A stretch of DNA of 11,198 nt, from positions 1 through 11,198 of the forward strand of contig DJIE01000103.1 of assembly GCA_002433465.1 (NCBI GenBank), written 5' to 3'. Below the pieces are notes generated by a model. It was given only the letters and a program-made list of their open reading frames with translations. It ran no database searches and had not been told where the DNA came from. Position numbers and translations under genes: made by a program. This DNA is from Salinisphaera sp. UBA6602 (GTDB lineage Bacteria > Pseudomonadota > Gammaproteobacteria > Nevskiales > Salinisphaeraceae). This document shows, in pieces, positions 1 through 6,816 of this stretch. Position 1 is the stretch's first letter. Every line of letters begins with the position of its first letter.

Positions 1-1
1 C

Positions 2-1123
2 GGCGTCGCCGCGGCGCTGGCCGGCGCCAACTTGCAGGCCGCACTTCAGACCCCCTGGGTGCTGGGCGCATTCGCGCTCGTGTTTGTGGCACTCGCGCTG
101 GCGATGTTCGGCGTCTACGAGTTGCAGCTGCCGGCGGCCCTGCGTAACCGGCTGGATCGCGCCAGCAGCGCCCAGCGCGGCGGAAGCCTCGGCGGCGCGG
201 CGGTCATGGGCGCACTATCGGCGCTGATCGTCGGCCCGTGTATGACCGCGCCGCTGGCCGGGGCGCTGCTGTTCATCGCCGAATCCGGCGACGTGCTAAT
301 CGGCGGCAGCGCGCTGTTCGCGCTCGGCCTGGGCATGGGCGCGCCGCTGGTCCTCGCCGGCAGCCTCGGGGCCCGATTCCTGCCACGCCCGGGGCCGTGG
401 ATGAACGGCGTGAAGGCGGTGTTCGGTTTCGTCCTGCTGGGCATGGCGCTGTGGTTCGTCGCCCGCGTGACGCCCGCCCCCTGGATGCTCGGACTGTGGG
501 GCGCGTGGCTGCTCGCCATCGGCACCACGCTCTATCAGGTCGCGCTGCGCGCCGCCCAGGCGACGCTACCGCTAGCGATGATCGCGCGCGTAGCCGGCCT
601 TCTGATCGGCCTCTGGGGCGCGCTGCTGGTGATCGGCGCCGCCGGTGGCGCCAGCGATCCGATGCGGCCGCTGGCCTTTGCCGGCGCGCCCGCGAACACG
701 ACCGACGCGGGCGGCGAAGCCGGTGCGCAGACAGACGACTTCATGGCCCGTTTTGAGCCCGTGTCCGATCTCGACGCTCTTGATGCGCAAGTGGCCAAGG
801 CCGGCGAAAACGGCCGCTGGACGGTCGTGGATTTCTACGCCGACTGGTGTATCTCGTGCAAGGTGATCGAATCCGAAGTCTTCGGCGACGCCCGCGTACA
901 GGCGGCACTGGACGACGTGCAGCTGCTGCGCCCGGACGTGACCGACAACGACGCCGCCGACCGCGCGCTGATGGGCCACTACGGCGTCGTCGGCCCACCC
1001 ACCCTGCTGCTGATCGGCCCGGACGGCGAAGAGGCCCGCAGCGCGCGCATCGTCGGCGAGCTGGACGCCGAGGCCTTCCTCGATCACCTCGAGCGCGCAC
1101 GTGACGACTTGGAGAATTCCTGA
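2..1123 (+). CDS. dsbD: Thiol:disulfide interchange protein DsbD, C-terminal part (5' truncated by window edge)
   Basis: DsbD moves electrons from cytoplasmic thioredoxin across the inner membrane to periplasmic thiol proteins. The reading frame is open from base 2, so the true start lies outside the window and the N-terminal alpha domain and first membrane cysteine are not seen. Visible are several hydrophobic segments, including the motif VGPCMTAPL (Cys codon 239-241), which matches the second redox-active membrane cysteine of DsbD. A C-terminal periplasmic thioredoxin-like domain carries WCISCK (Cys codons 848-850 and 857-859) and the later GVVGPPTLL segment with its cis-proline. The stop overlaps the next start by one base (TGATG, 1121-1125), indicating translational coupling with the TlpA-like gene. 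A homologous ScsB-type reductase is possible, but the domain order and the DsbG downstream favour DsbD. Confidence 0.93.
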   Translation, partial: GVAAALAGANLQAALQTPWVLGAFALVFVALALAMFGVYELQLPAALRNRLDRASSAQRGGSLGGAAVMGALSALIVGPCMTAPLAGALLFIAESGDVLIGGSALFALGLGMGAPLVLAGSLGARFLPRPGPWMNGVKAVFGFVLLGMALWFVARVTPAPWMLGLWGAWLLAIGTTLYQVALRAAQATLPLAMIARVAGLLIGLWGALLVIGAAGGASDPMRPLAFAGAPANTTDAGGEAGAQTDDFMARFEPVSDLDALDAQVAKAGENGRWTVVDFYADWCISCKVIESEVFGDARVQAALDDVQLLRPDVTDNDAADRALMGHYGVVGPPTLLLIGPDGEEARSARIVGELDAEAFLDHLERARDDLENS

Positions 1124-1980
1124 TGCTGTCCTTCAACCTCGGCCCGCTGGCGATCTCGGTCGCCCATGCCCTGATGCTTTTCGCGCTGATTACGGCGTTG
1201 ATAGCCGGCAAGGTTGCCGCGCGCCGGCGTGAAGTGCCGATCACCGACACGCTGTTCAACCTGGCGCTGGCCGGCGCGGTGGCGGCCCGGCTGGTGTTCG
1301 TGATCCGCTATTTCGGCGAATACCGCCCGGCGCCGCTGGGCATTTTCGACATTCGTGACGGCGGTTTCGATGCGATCGGCGGGCTGCTGGGCATGGCCGC
1401 CTACGCAAGCTTCGTGGTCTGGCGCCGGCCGCTGCTGCGCGCACCGCTGGCCGCCGCGCTGGTCGCCGGCGGCCTCGCCTGGGGGCTGACCGGCGGCGCG
1501 CTCACCTTGATCGAACAGCAGGCGGCGAGCCTGCCCGAGGCACGGCTGCAGACGCTGGATGGCCGCGCCACCGATCTCGCTACGCTACAGGCCGAAGCCG
1601 AGGGCCGGCCGATGGTGGTCAATCTATGGGCGACCTGGTGTCCGCCCTGCCGTGCGGAGATGCCCGTCCTCGAGGCCGCCCAGAACGAGCGCGACGACGT
1701 GCTGTTCGTGTTCGCCAACCAGGCCGAGGCAACGCCCACCATCCAGAGTTTCCTGAACAGTCAGGATCTGCACATCGAACACGTGCTGCGCGACTCGGGC
1801 GGGCATCTGGCCAAGCAGGCCGGATCAGCCGCATTGCCTACGACACTGTTCTACGACGGCGACGGGCGTTTGGTCGACAGCCATCTGGGCCAGCTGTCGC
1901 GCGCGACTCTCACCGCCGCTCTCGAACGTTTCGACACGGCGCCCACTGCTTCTTCTCACGATGATGAGGAACAACCATGA
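1123..1980 (+). CDS. TlpA-like thioredoxin with N-terminal Lgt-like membrane domain
   Basis: This 285-residue protein is a membrane-anchored periplasmic thiol reductase. Residues about 10-30, 43-63, 84-100 and 107-125 are hydrophobic. The stretch around GAVAARLVFVIRYFGEY and FDAIGGLLG resembles the N-terminal half of prolipoprotein diacylglyceryl transferase (Lgt). The Lgt HGG histidine is replaced by Ile and the later arginine-rich catalytic part is absent, so this part is probably only an anchor. Residues about 140-270 form a TlpA/ResE-type thioredoxin domain with WCPPC (Cys173, Cys176) and cis-proline in ALPTT (Pro239). The partner is presumably the adjacent DsbD, which would keep it reduced; the substrate is unknown. 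It overlaps dsbD at its start and dsbG at its end (ATGA, 1977-1980), so the three genes form one operon. Confidence 0.9.
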   Translation: MLSFNLGPLAISVAHALMLFALITALIAGKVAARRREVPITDTLFNLALAGAVAARLVFVIRYFGEYRPAPLGIFDIRDGGFDAIGGLLGMAAYASFVVWRRPLLRAPLAAALVAGGLAWGLTGGALTLIEQQAASLPEARLQTLDGRATDLATLQAEAEGRPMVVNLWATWCPPCRAEMPVLEAAQNERDDVLFVFANQAEATPTIQSFLNSQDLHIEHVLRDSGGHLAKQAGSAALPTTLFYDGDGRLVDSHLGQLSRATLTAALERFDTAPTASSHDDEEQP

Positions 1981-2771
1981 CCAGAACCGCACGACTATCT
2001 CTAATCCTGACGATCACCGCTACCGCCATCGGCATGTACGCGCTGGTCGCATGGGCCGCCCCCGAAGAAGAATCCGATTCACCGGCGCCCGTGGCGGCGA
2101 TGGAGGATCGTGGAATGAATATTCTCGGCTCTTTCGATGCCCCAAGCGGGCTGACCGGATACGCCGCTACCGTCCAGGGCCGGCCAATGGCGATTTATGT
2201 AACGGAGGACGGCAAGCATGCAGTACTCGGCACGCTAGTCGACGAACAGGGCAACAATCTGACGGCCGACCCTCTGGAGCGTATATCGTCGGGACCGCAG
2301 AACAAGAAGGCTTGGGACCAGTTGGAAGACGCCACTTGGGTCCGTGATGGTGACGCCGACGCGCCCCGTATCGTCTACGAGATCACCGATCCGAACTGCC
2401 CTTACTGCAACCAGTTCTGGCAGACAGCACGCCCCTGGGTGGAAGCGGGTGACGTCCAGATCCGCCACGTCATGGTCGGTATTCTCAAAGCCGACAGCGT
2501 GCCGAAGGCCGCCACGATCGTCGGCGCTGATGATCCGGAGGGTGCACTGGAACGCCAGGAGCGCAACTACGCCAGCGGCGGTATCGAAGTCACCGAGAAT
2601 ATTTCGGACGCCGCTCGCGACAAGGTCCAGGACAACAACGCCCTCATGGAGGCCTTGGGCTATTTCGCCACGCCGACGATTCTCTATCGCAAGACCAACG
2701 GGGATATCGGACTCAAACAGGGCATGCCACGCGGCGACGACGTAGAGAAGATTCTGGGACCCAAACCCTGA
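1977..2771 (+). CDS. dsbG: Periplasmic disulfide isomerase/chaperone DsbG-type
   Basis: This 264-residue protein has an N-terminal hydrophobic signal (about residues 5-27, ending LVAWAA), a DsbC/DsbG-like dimerisation region, and a C-terminal thioredoxin fold. The active site is DPNCPYC (Cys141, Cys144); CPYC is the motif of E. coli DsbG, and the cis-proline is in FATPTILY (Pro233). Family members isomerise disulfides or reduce sulfenylated cysteines in the periplasm and are kept reduced by DsbD, encoded two genes upstream. The ATG at 1977 overlaps the TlpA-like stop and has GAGGAA at 1964-1969 as ribosome binding site. The trio is reminiscent of scsBCD copper-tolerance operons in logic, but the third protein here is DsbG-like by length and motif. 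Confidence 0.92.
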   Translation: MTRTARLSLILTITATAIGMYALVAWAAPEEESDSPAPVAAMEDRGMNILGSFDAPSGLTGYAATVQGRPMAIYVTEDGKHAVLGTLVDEQGNNLTADPLERISSGPQNKKAWDQLEDATWVRDGDADAPRIVYEITDPNCPYCNQFWQTARPWVEAGDVQIRHVMVGILKADSVPKAATIVGADDPEGALERQERNYASGGIEVTENISDAARDKVQDNNALMEALGYFATPTILYRKTNGDIGLKQGMPRGDDVEKILGPKP

Positions 2772-3126
2772 TCAGGGCGTTCAGCGCGGCAATCGTGGTC
2801 ATCGAGGCATCTTCAGCTGACGCGTTGCACCTGCCAACGGCAGTCACGGCGCAGCAAAAAGCCATTCCTGCGTTGGGTGAGCGAATCGATGATCCCACTG
2901 CTACCGACGCAAATACGACCACGTCGGCTAAGGCCACCGTCGTTCGAATTCTCGAGCGCCGCCTAACGTTCGAACGAAGACTGGCTGGTTTGGAGTCGCA
3001 TGGGTGGCCGTATCAACCGATATCCGGCACACCCGGACTGACATTGACCCAGAGCCTTGGGAGGCACTGGATCGAGCGCACCCAGCCCAGTGTTCAACCA
3101 TTCAGTAACGCATAAAGGAGCTCGTT
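2772..3126 (+). other. 355-base stretch with no recognised gene; one unassigned 106-codon reading frame
   Basis: No known domain was recognised on either strand. A plus-strand frame opens with GTG at 2795 and closes at 3115, directly before the AAAGGAG of the next gene. Its product would be Thr/Ala-rich at the start and more basic later (for example ILERRLTFERRL), without a convincing ribosome binding site. The stretch also holds an imperfectly looped inverted repeat, 2940-2948 with 2969-2977, built on TCGTTCGAA, which could be a weak terminator-like or protein-binding element but has no U tract. It may be a decayed gene or spacer. Confidence 0.3.
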
Positions 3127-3681
3127 ATGACCCCAATGTTTCGTACAACTCTCATCATCTTGAGTGTCGCATTGGCTAGTGTTTGCCCCGCCTTGGCCGC
3201 AGGGGGCGACTGGCGCTACCCGGCCATCGAAGGCTATGGCGGCATCAAACCACTCCCCGAAGCAGCCAATCAGCCCTCAGTCAAGGCCGAGCACAAAGCC
3301 GTGTTCGATGTAACCAGAGCAGCGAAGAGCCCCGACCAGCTGAACCCGGGCTTGGAACGCGTCGCACGGGCCGTGAACGTGTTCGCATCGGCCGGCGTGC
3401 CCGCTGAAAAGCTCGACTTCGTGGTTGTGGTTCACGGGCCAGCGACACCCGGTATTCTGAATGACGCCCAATACGAGAAGCAGTTCGGACAGGCCAACCC
3501 CAACACCGCGCTGATCGCCGCCCTACGCAAGGCGGGCGTTACCCTGCACGTCTGCGGCCAGGCGCTCGCCAAGCATGCGTTCGATCAGTCATGGGTCAAC
3601 AATGAGGTCGATGTTGCATTGTCGGCGCTCAGCGATCTGGTGATCTTTCAAAGTCGCGGCTACGCTGTCGTGCCCCAGTAA
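3127..3681 (+). CDS. Exported DsrE/DsrF-family sulfur-relay-like protein
   Basis: This 184-residue protein has a signal peptide (about residues 1-25, ending PALAA) followed by a DsrE/F-like domain. Family features visible are the KAVFDV strand at the start of the domain, the FVVVVHGPA strand, the conserved cysteine in HVCGQAL (Cys143) and the C-terminal ALSALSDLVIFQSRGYAVVP segment. Cytoplasmic DsrE proteins bind sulfur on this cysteine; the exported group is largely uncharacterised, so a role in periplasmic sulfur or persulfide binding is inference. AAAGGAG at 3114-3120 precedes the ATG at a good distance. It lies between thiol-redox genes and sulfide-oxidation genes, which fits a sulfur function. 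Its own promoter was not clear. Confidence 0.85.
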   Translation: MTPMFRTTLIILSVALASVCPALAAGGDWRYPAIEGYGGIKPLPEAANQPSVKAEHKAVFDVTRAAKSPDQLNPGLERVARAVNVFASAGVPAEKLDFVVVVHGPATPGILNDAQYEKQFGQANPNTALIAALRKAGVTLHVCGQALAKHAFDQSWVNNEVDVALSALSDLVIFQSRGYAVVPQ

Positions 3682-3699
3682 GAATGTTCGTGCGCTCTC

Positions 3700-4170
3700 T
3701 TAGCTAGCCATCGCCCGCAACATCCAAGCCGTCTTCTCATGCACGCGCATACGATCAGAGACAAGAGCCGCCGAAGACTCGTCACCGGCATGCTGCGCGC
3801 GTTGCAGTACATCCCGGCATGTCATCACGACCTTTTCATGTCCCGCACCTAGAACCTCGACCATACGATCTGCATTAGGCACGTCTTCGACCTCGGAGAT
3901 CGAGCTCAAAGTCGAGAACTGGCGATATGTACCCGGCGCGACCTGATCGAGCGAGCGTATGCGCTCCGCGATCTCGTCCACGGCCGCAGCCAACTCCGTG
4001 TACTGCTCCTCGAACATAAGATGCAACTCGCGAAAGCGCGGGCCGGTCAGGTTCCAATGGAAGTTATGCGTTTGCAGATACAACGTATAAGAATCAGCGA
4101 GCAATTTTTTCAAACCTTCGCCGGTGTTCATCCGACCTGCTTCATCTATCCCGGTGTTAATCGAGCTCAT
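3700..4170 (-). CDS. dps: Dps-family ferritin-like DNA-protection protein
   Basis: This 156-residue protein has the length and four-helix layout of Dps dodecamers, which store iron and use hydrogen peroxide to oxidise it, protecting DNA. The intersubunit ferroxidase ligands are recognisable: His38 in HNFHWN, His50 in ELH, and Asp65 and Glu69 in DEIAER, with the same spacing as His51, His63, Asp78 and Glu82 of E. coli Dps. The start at 4170 has GGAG a few bases upstream on the minus strand. The gene follows the persulfide dioxygenase gene on the same strand after 83 bases and could be read from the same promoter, linking iron and peroxide protection to sulfide stress. It has no long Lys-rich N-terminal tail, so direct DNA binding is uncertain. 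Confidence 0.92.
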   Translation of the reverse strand: MSSINTGIDEAGRMNTGEGLKKLLADSYTLYLQTHNFHWNLTGPRFRELHLMFEEQYTELAAAVDEIAERIRSLDQVAPGTYRQFSTLSSISEVEDVPNADRMVEVLGAGHEKVVMTCRDVLQRAQHAGDESSAALVSDRMRVHEKTAWMLRAMAS

Positions 4171-4253
4171 ATCGTTCTCCAGATGCTGAATTAGTAGGCG
4201 TGCGACTTGCTCCGGCTCGTCGGTGAGGAACGTTGCGCATTGCCTCGCTCTCT

Positions 4254-5120
4254 TTAGAAAGCGTTCACTGGGATCTTCAGGTACGCGGTGCCGTTATTCT
4301 CCGGCGTAGGGAGGCGCCCTCCCCGCGTATTGATCTGAAGCGCGGCGAGCATGAGCGCGGGCAGCGGTAGTTCCGCATCACGCTTGTTTCGCAAGGCCGT
4401 ATACGCGGATTCGTCCATGTTCTGCAGATGCGGGTTACGCTCCCGCTGTTCGCCCACCGTGGACTCCCAGCGCGGTTCTCGCCCATCCGGCATGTAGTCA
4501 TGACCGGTGAAAAGGCGAGTCTCGTCCGGCAACTCAAGAATGGCCTGGATCGAGCGATAGAGTGTGGCTGCATCGCCGCCTGGGAAATCTGCTCGTGCGG
4601 TACCGAAGTCGGGCTGGAACAGCGTGTCGTGCACGAACGCGGCATCGCCAATCACGTAGGTGATCGAGGCCAGGGTATGACCCGGCGAATACATTACCCT
4701 CGCCTCAAGCTCGCCGACAGTGAACGTGTCGCCATCGCCAAAAAGCCGATCCCACTGGTGTCCGTCAGTTTTGAAGTCGTCACCGAAGTTGTAGATCTTC
4801 TTCCAGAGCTTTTGGACGTCGATGACGTGCTCGCCGATCGCGCGCGGCGCGTCGAAAAGCCCCTGAAGATAGATCGCTGCCGAGAGATGGTCCGCATGCG
4901 GATGTGTGTCCAGAATCCAGTCGACCGTGAGCCCGCGCGACTGCACGAACGCCGCGATCTCATCGGCGGATTCCGTGCTCGTGCTCGCCGATTTCTCGTC
5001 GTAGTTCAGTACCGGGTCGATGATCGCACAGCGTTTGCTGACTGTATCGACACAGACGTACTGAACGCTGAAAGTCTTTTCGTCGAAGAATCCGACGACT
5101 TCCGGAGTGCCGCTCGCCAT
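4254..5120 (-). CDS. Persulfide dioxygenase-type MBL-fold hydrolase (Blh/ETHE1-like)
   Basis: This 288-residue metallo-beta-lactamase-fold protein belongs to the group of ETHE1 persulfide dioxygenases and Blh, which oxidise glutathione persulfide to sulfite downstream of sulfide:quinone oxidoreductase. Metal-site motifs are THPHADH (His73, His75, Asp77, His78), SPGHT (His148), HDTLF (Asp165) and TGHDY (His207). In ETHE1-type enzymes the iron is held by the first His, the PGH His and the Asp, all present. The [14 protein letters not shown] and C-terminal [11 protein letters not shown] segments are characteristic of the Blh branch. The start at 5120 is chosen over an upstream GTG in the same frame because GAAGGAAG lies just before it on the minus strand. 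There is no fused rhodanese domain. It is divergent from SQR with a shared operator region. Confidence 0.88.
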   Translation of the reverse strand: MASGTPEVVGFFDEKTFSVQYVCVDTVSKRCAIIDPVLNYDEKSASTSTESADEIAAFVQSRGLTVDWILDTHPHADHLSAAIYLQGLFDAPRAIGEHVIDVQKLWKKIYNFGDDFKTDGHQWDRLFGDGDTFTVGELEARVMYSPGHTLASITYVIGDAAFVHDTLFQPDFGTARADFPGGDAATLYRSIQAILELPDETRLFTGHDYMPDGREPRWESTVGEQRERNPHLQNMDESAYTALRNKRDAELPLPALMLAALQINTRGGRLPTPENNGTAYLKIPVNAF

Positions 5121-5178
5121 GGTTGTCTTCCTTCTAATCTGTGGAAACCAGAATTGCACCAACCTAAGAATCGGTTAT

Positions 5179-5207
5179 TTGCAAATGCCTTCGGGTTCTA
5201 TTATACC
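5179..5207 (+). promoter_or_regulatory. Putative promoter of the SQR gene
   Basis: A plausible -35 TTGCAA (5179-5184) is followed by TTATAC (5201-5206) or TATACC (5202-5207) at 16-17 bases. The -10 would lie inside the first arm of the operator. The match is weaker than that of the opposite promoter. GGAG at 5231-5234 serves as ribosome binding site for the ATG at 5241. Confidence 0.4.
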
Positions 5208-5227
5208 CTTAGGGGTATACGTAGCAA
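5200..5227 (-). promoter_or_regulatory. Promoter of the persulfide dioxygenase gene
   Basis: On the minus strand a -35 element TTGCTA (5227-5222) and a perfect -10 element TATAAT (5205-5200) are separated by 16 bases. The palindromic operator fills the spacer and overlaps the -10, so a bound repressor would block RNA polymerase. The leader to the start codon at 5120 is about 70 bases. Confidence 0.7.
5202..5219. promoter_or_regulatory. CsoR/CstR-like operator palindrome
   Basis: The sequence is TATACCC-TTAG-GGGTATA, two 7-base arms in perfect inverted repeat around a 4-base centre. Operators of the CsoR family, including the sulfide sensor CstR, have this form: AT-rich ends with facing C and G runs. 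It lies where the divergent dioxygenase and SQR promoters overlap, so one repressor could control both. No CsoR-family gene is in the window; the regulator would be elsewhere. Assignment to CstR rather than a copper-sensing CsoR rests on the flanking genes. Confidence 0.65.
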
Positions 5228-5240
5228 GACGGAGTAAATC

Positions 5241-6470
5241 ATGTCGAGCAACACAAGCCATCATCGCGTCGTTGTCGCGGGCGGTGGTACAGCCGGGCTA
5301 TCAGTCGCCGCCGCCCTACTGAGGCAATCGCCTCAACTTGATGTCGCTGTAATCGAGGCGAGCGACGTGCATTACTACCAGCCGGGCTGGACGCTCGTAG
5401 GTGGTGGCGACATGCGGGCCGAAGACACAAAGCGGCGCGAGGAAGAAGTTATGCCGGACAAGGCCCGCTGGATCCGGGCCACGATCAGTGCGTTCGCACC
5501 GGACGAAAATCGCGTCGAGTTGGCCTCCGGCGAGTCAGTTACCTATGACTTTTTGGTAGTGGCACTAGGCCTCCAGATCGACTGGCAAGCCATTGAGGGT
5601 CTGTCCGAGACACTGGGCCGCAACGGCGTAACCTCGAACTATCGATACGACCTCGCACCCTATACCCACGAGTTGGCCCAATCGCTGACCGATGGCGCCA
5701 AGGCGTTGTTTACGCAGCCGGCTATGCCAATCAAGTGCGCCGGCGCTCCGCAGAAAGCGCTTTACTTGACCGCCGATACACTGCGCAAACGCGGGATATC
5801 GGCGGAGATCGGGTTCTATAATCAAGGCGGTGCGATGTTCGGGGTCCCCGCCTATGCACGGGAGCTCGATAAAGTTATTGCTTCGTATGGAGCGACGCCC
5901 TATTTCAAACACAATCTAGTGGCCGTGGACGGTGAAAAGCACGAAGCCACCTTTTCGACTGACGATGGGCCAGTAACGCGTGCGTTCGACATGCTCCACG
6001 TGGTGCCGCCGCAGTCTGCGCCGGACGTTATCAAGGGAAGTCCACTCGCGGGCGACGCCGGCTGGGTCACCGTCGATAAGAACCGGCTCACGCATACCCG
6101 CTACGATAATGTGCTGGCTTTGGGTGACTGCACCGACACCCCTAATGCGAAGACCATGGCCGCCGTACGCCGCCAGTTCCCAGTCGTGGTCGCTGAACTG
6201 CGCGCGGCCCTGGGGGAATCGGCTAAAAAACGTACTTACGACGGTTACGGGGCGTGCCCACTCACGGTCGCGCATGGCAAGGTCATGCTGGCCGAGTTCC
6301 GCTACGGTGGTGAAGTGGTCTCTAGTTTTCCACTGGATCCGCGGACTTCGCGGCGAATGTACTGGCCAGTCAAAAGCCAATTTTTCCCGGCCTTGTACTG
6401 GCAGGTCATGCTACGCGGACTGGACTGGCACTGGCCGAAACCCAAGCCACGCCCGGATCTAACGGAATAA
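5241..6470 (+). CDS. sqr: Sulfide:quinone oxidoreductase, type II (SQRDL-like)
   Basis: This 409-residue flavoprotein oxidises sulfide and passes electrons to quinone. The N-terminal dinucleotide-binding motif is VVVAGGGTAG (about residues 10-19), followed by YYQPGWTLVGGG. The two redox cysteines of the mitochondrial-type enzyme are present in their contexts: Cys166 in IKCAGAPQK and Cys339 in YDGYGACPLT. The FAD-binding aspartate is in ALGDCTD (about 294-298), with a further Cys297 there. The Trp-rich, aromatic C-terminal segment (about 374-400) probably attaches it to the membrane. It is divergent from the persulfide dioxygenase, which would consume its persulfide product, and is followed after four bases by the YeeE/YedE fragment. 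Control by the shared operator palindrome is inferred. Confidence 0.93.
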   Translation: MSSNTSHHRVVVAGGGTAGLSVAAALLRQSPQLDVAVIEASDVHYYQPGWTLVGGGDMRAEDTKRREEEVMPDKARWIRATISAFAPDENRVELASGESVTYDFLVVALGLQIDWQAIEGLSETLGRNGVTSNYRYDLAPYTHELAQSLTDGAKALFTQPAMPIKCAGAPQKALYLTADTLRKRGISAEIGFYNQGGAMFGVPAYARELDKVIASYGATPYFKHNLVAVDGEKHEATFSTDDGPVTRAFDMLHVVPPQSAPDVIKGSPLAGDAGWVTVDKNRLTHTRYDNVLALGDCTDTPNAKTMAAVRRQFPVVVAELRAALGESAKKRTYDGYGACPLTVAHGKVMLAEFRYGGEVVSSFPLDPRTSRRMYWPVKSQFFPALYWQVMLRGLDWHWPKPKPRPDLTE

Positions 6471-6474
6471 CTTC

Positions 6475-6777
6475 GTGTTCGACGTGTTTGATTTCACGCC
6501 GCTGACTGCGTCGGCCGGCGGGGCGCTTATCGGCGCGGCGGCGGCATTGCTATGGATCGGAACGGGCCGTATTGCTGGAATCTCCGGCCATTTGCACGGT
6601 GTCGTAAGGCGTCGCACGGACGACCGTATGCGGCGAGGTATGTTCCTGGTTGGCATAGTCGGCGGCGCTGTACTAATCGCCCTATTCAGCGCGAACGCCG
6701 TGCCGGAACGCACGAACTTTCCGACGCCTCTGCTCATAGCGGGGTCAACTCACGAAACGGAAAAAATCGTACGTTAA
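6475..6777 (+). pseudogene. YeeE/YedE-type sulfur-compound transporter, truncated by a transposon end
   Basis: The frame opens with GTG at 6475, four bases after the SQR stop, with a weak GGAA upstream. The N-terminal part is typical of small YeeE/YedE (PmpA/PmpB-like) membrane proteins: FTPLTASAGGALIGAAAALLWIGTGRIAGISG, two hydrophobic segments, and the start of a third at FPTPLLIAG. Family members usually continue into a Gly- and Cys-rich GNGCTSGHG-like segment and reach about 140 residues. Here genuine sequence ends at 6740 and the last residues, STHETEKIVR, are encoded by the transposon terminal repeat. These proteins take up sulfur compounds such as thiosulfate and often sit beside SQR. 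The remaining product lacks the conserved cysteine half and is probably inactive. Confidence 0.8.
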
Positions 6778-6778
6778 G
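6741..6778 (+). repeat. Tn21/Tn501-type 38-base terminal inverted repeat (one end)
   Basis: The 38 bases begin GGGGTCAACTCACGAAACGG and end with CGGAAAAAATCGTACG followed by TTAAG. From memory, the Tn501 and Tn21 repeats are also 38 bases, start GGGG, and share the inner block CGGAAAAAATCGTACGCTAAG (Tn501). The GGGG end faces left, so the element's body extends to the right. The five bases before it, ATAGC (6736-6740), would be the target duplication made by Tn3-family insertion. No second copy of the repeat was found in the window. Confidence 0.87.
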
Positions 6779-6816
6779 CCGCGACGCTCGAACACAGAGT
6801 ATCGGTGACACTGCTC

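Noticed and set aside
741..1259. Arg-rich minus-strand frame opposite dsbD
   Set aside because: Low-complexity Arg/Ala composition and full overlap with the DsbD thioredoxin domain; an antisense artefact.
5121..5162. Upstream GTG start for the persulfide dioxygenase
   Set aside because: The family N-terminus and GAAGGAAG both fit the ATG at 5120; the extension only covers the leader.
4428..5237. Long plus-strand frame (269 codons) opposite the persulfide dioxygenase
   Set aside because: It is antisense to a gene with clear catalytic motifs and its translation shows no known domain; such shadows are common in GC-rich DNA.
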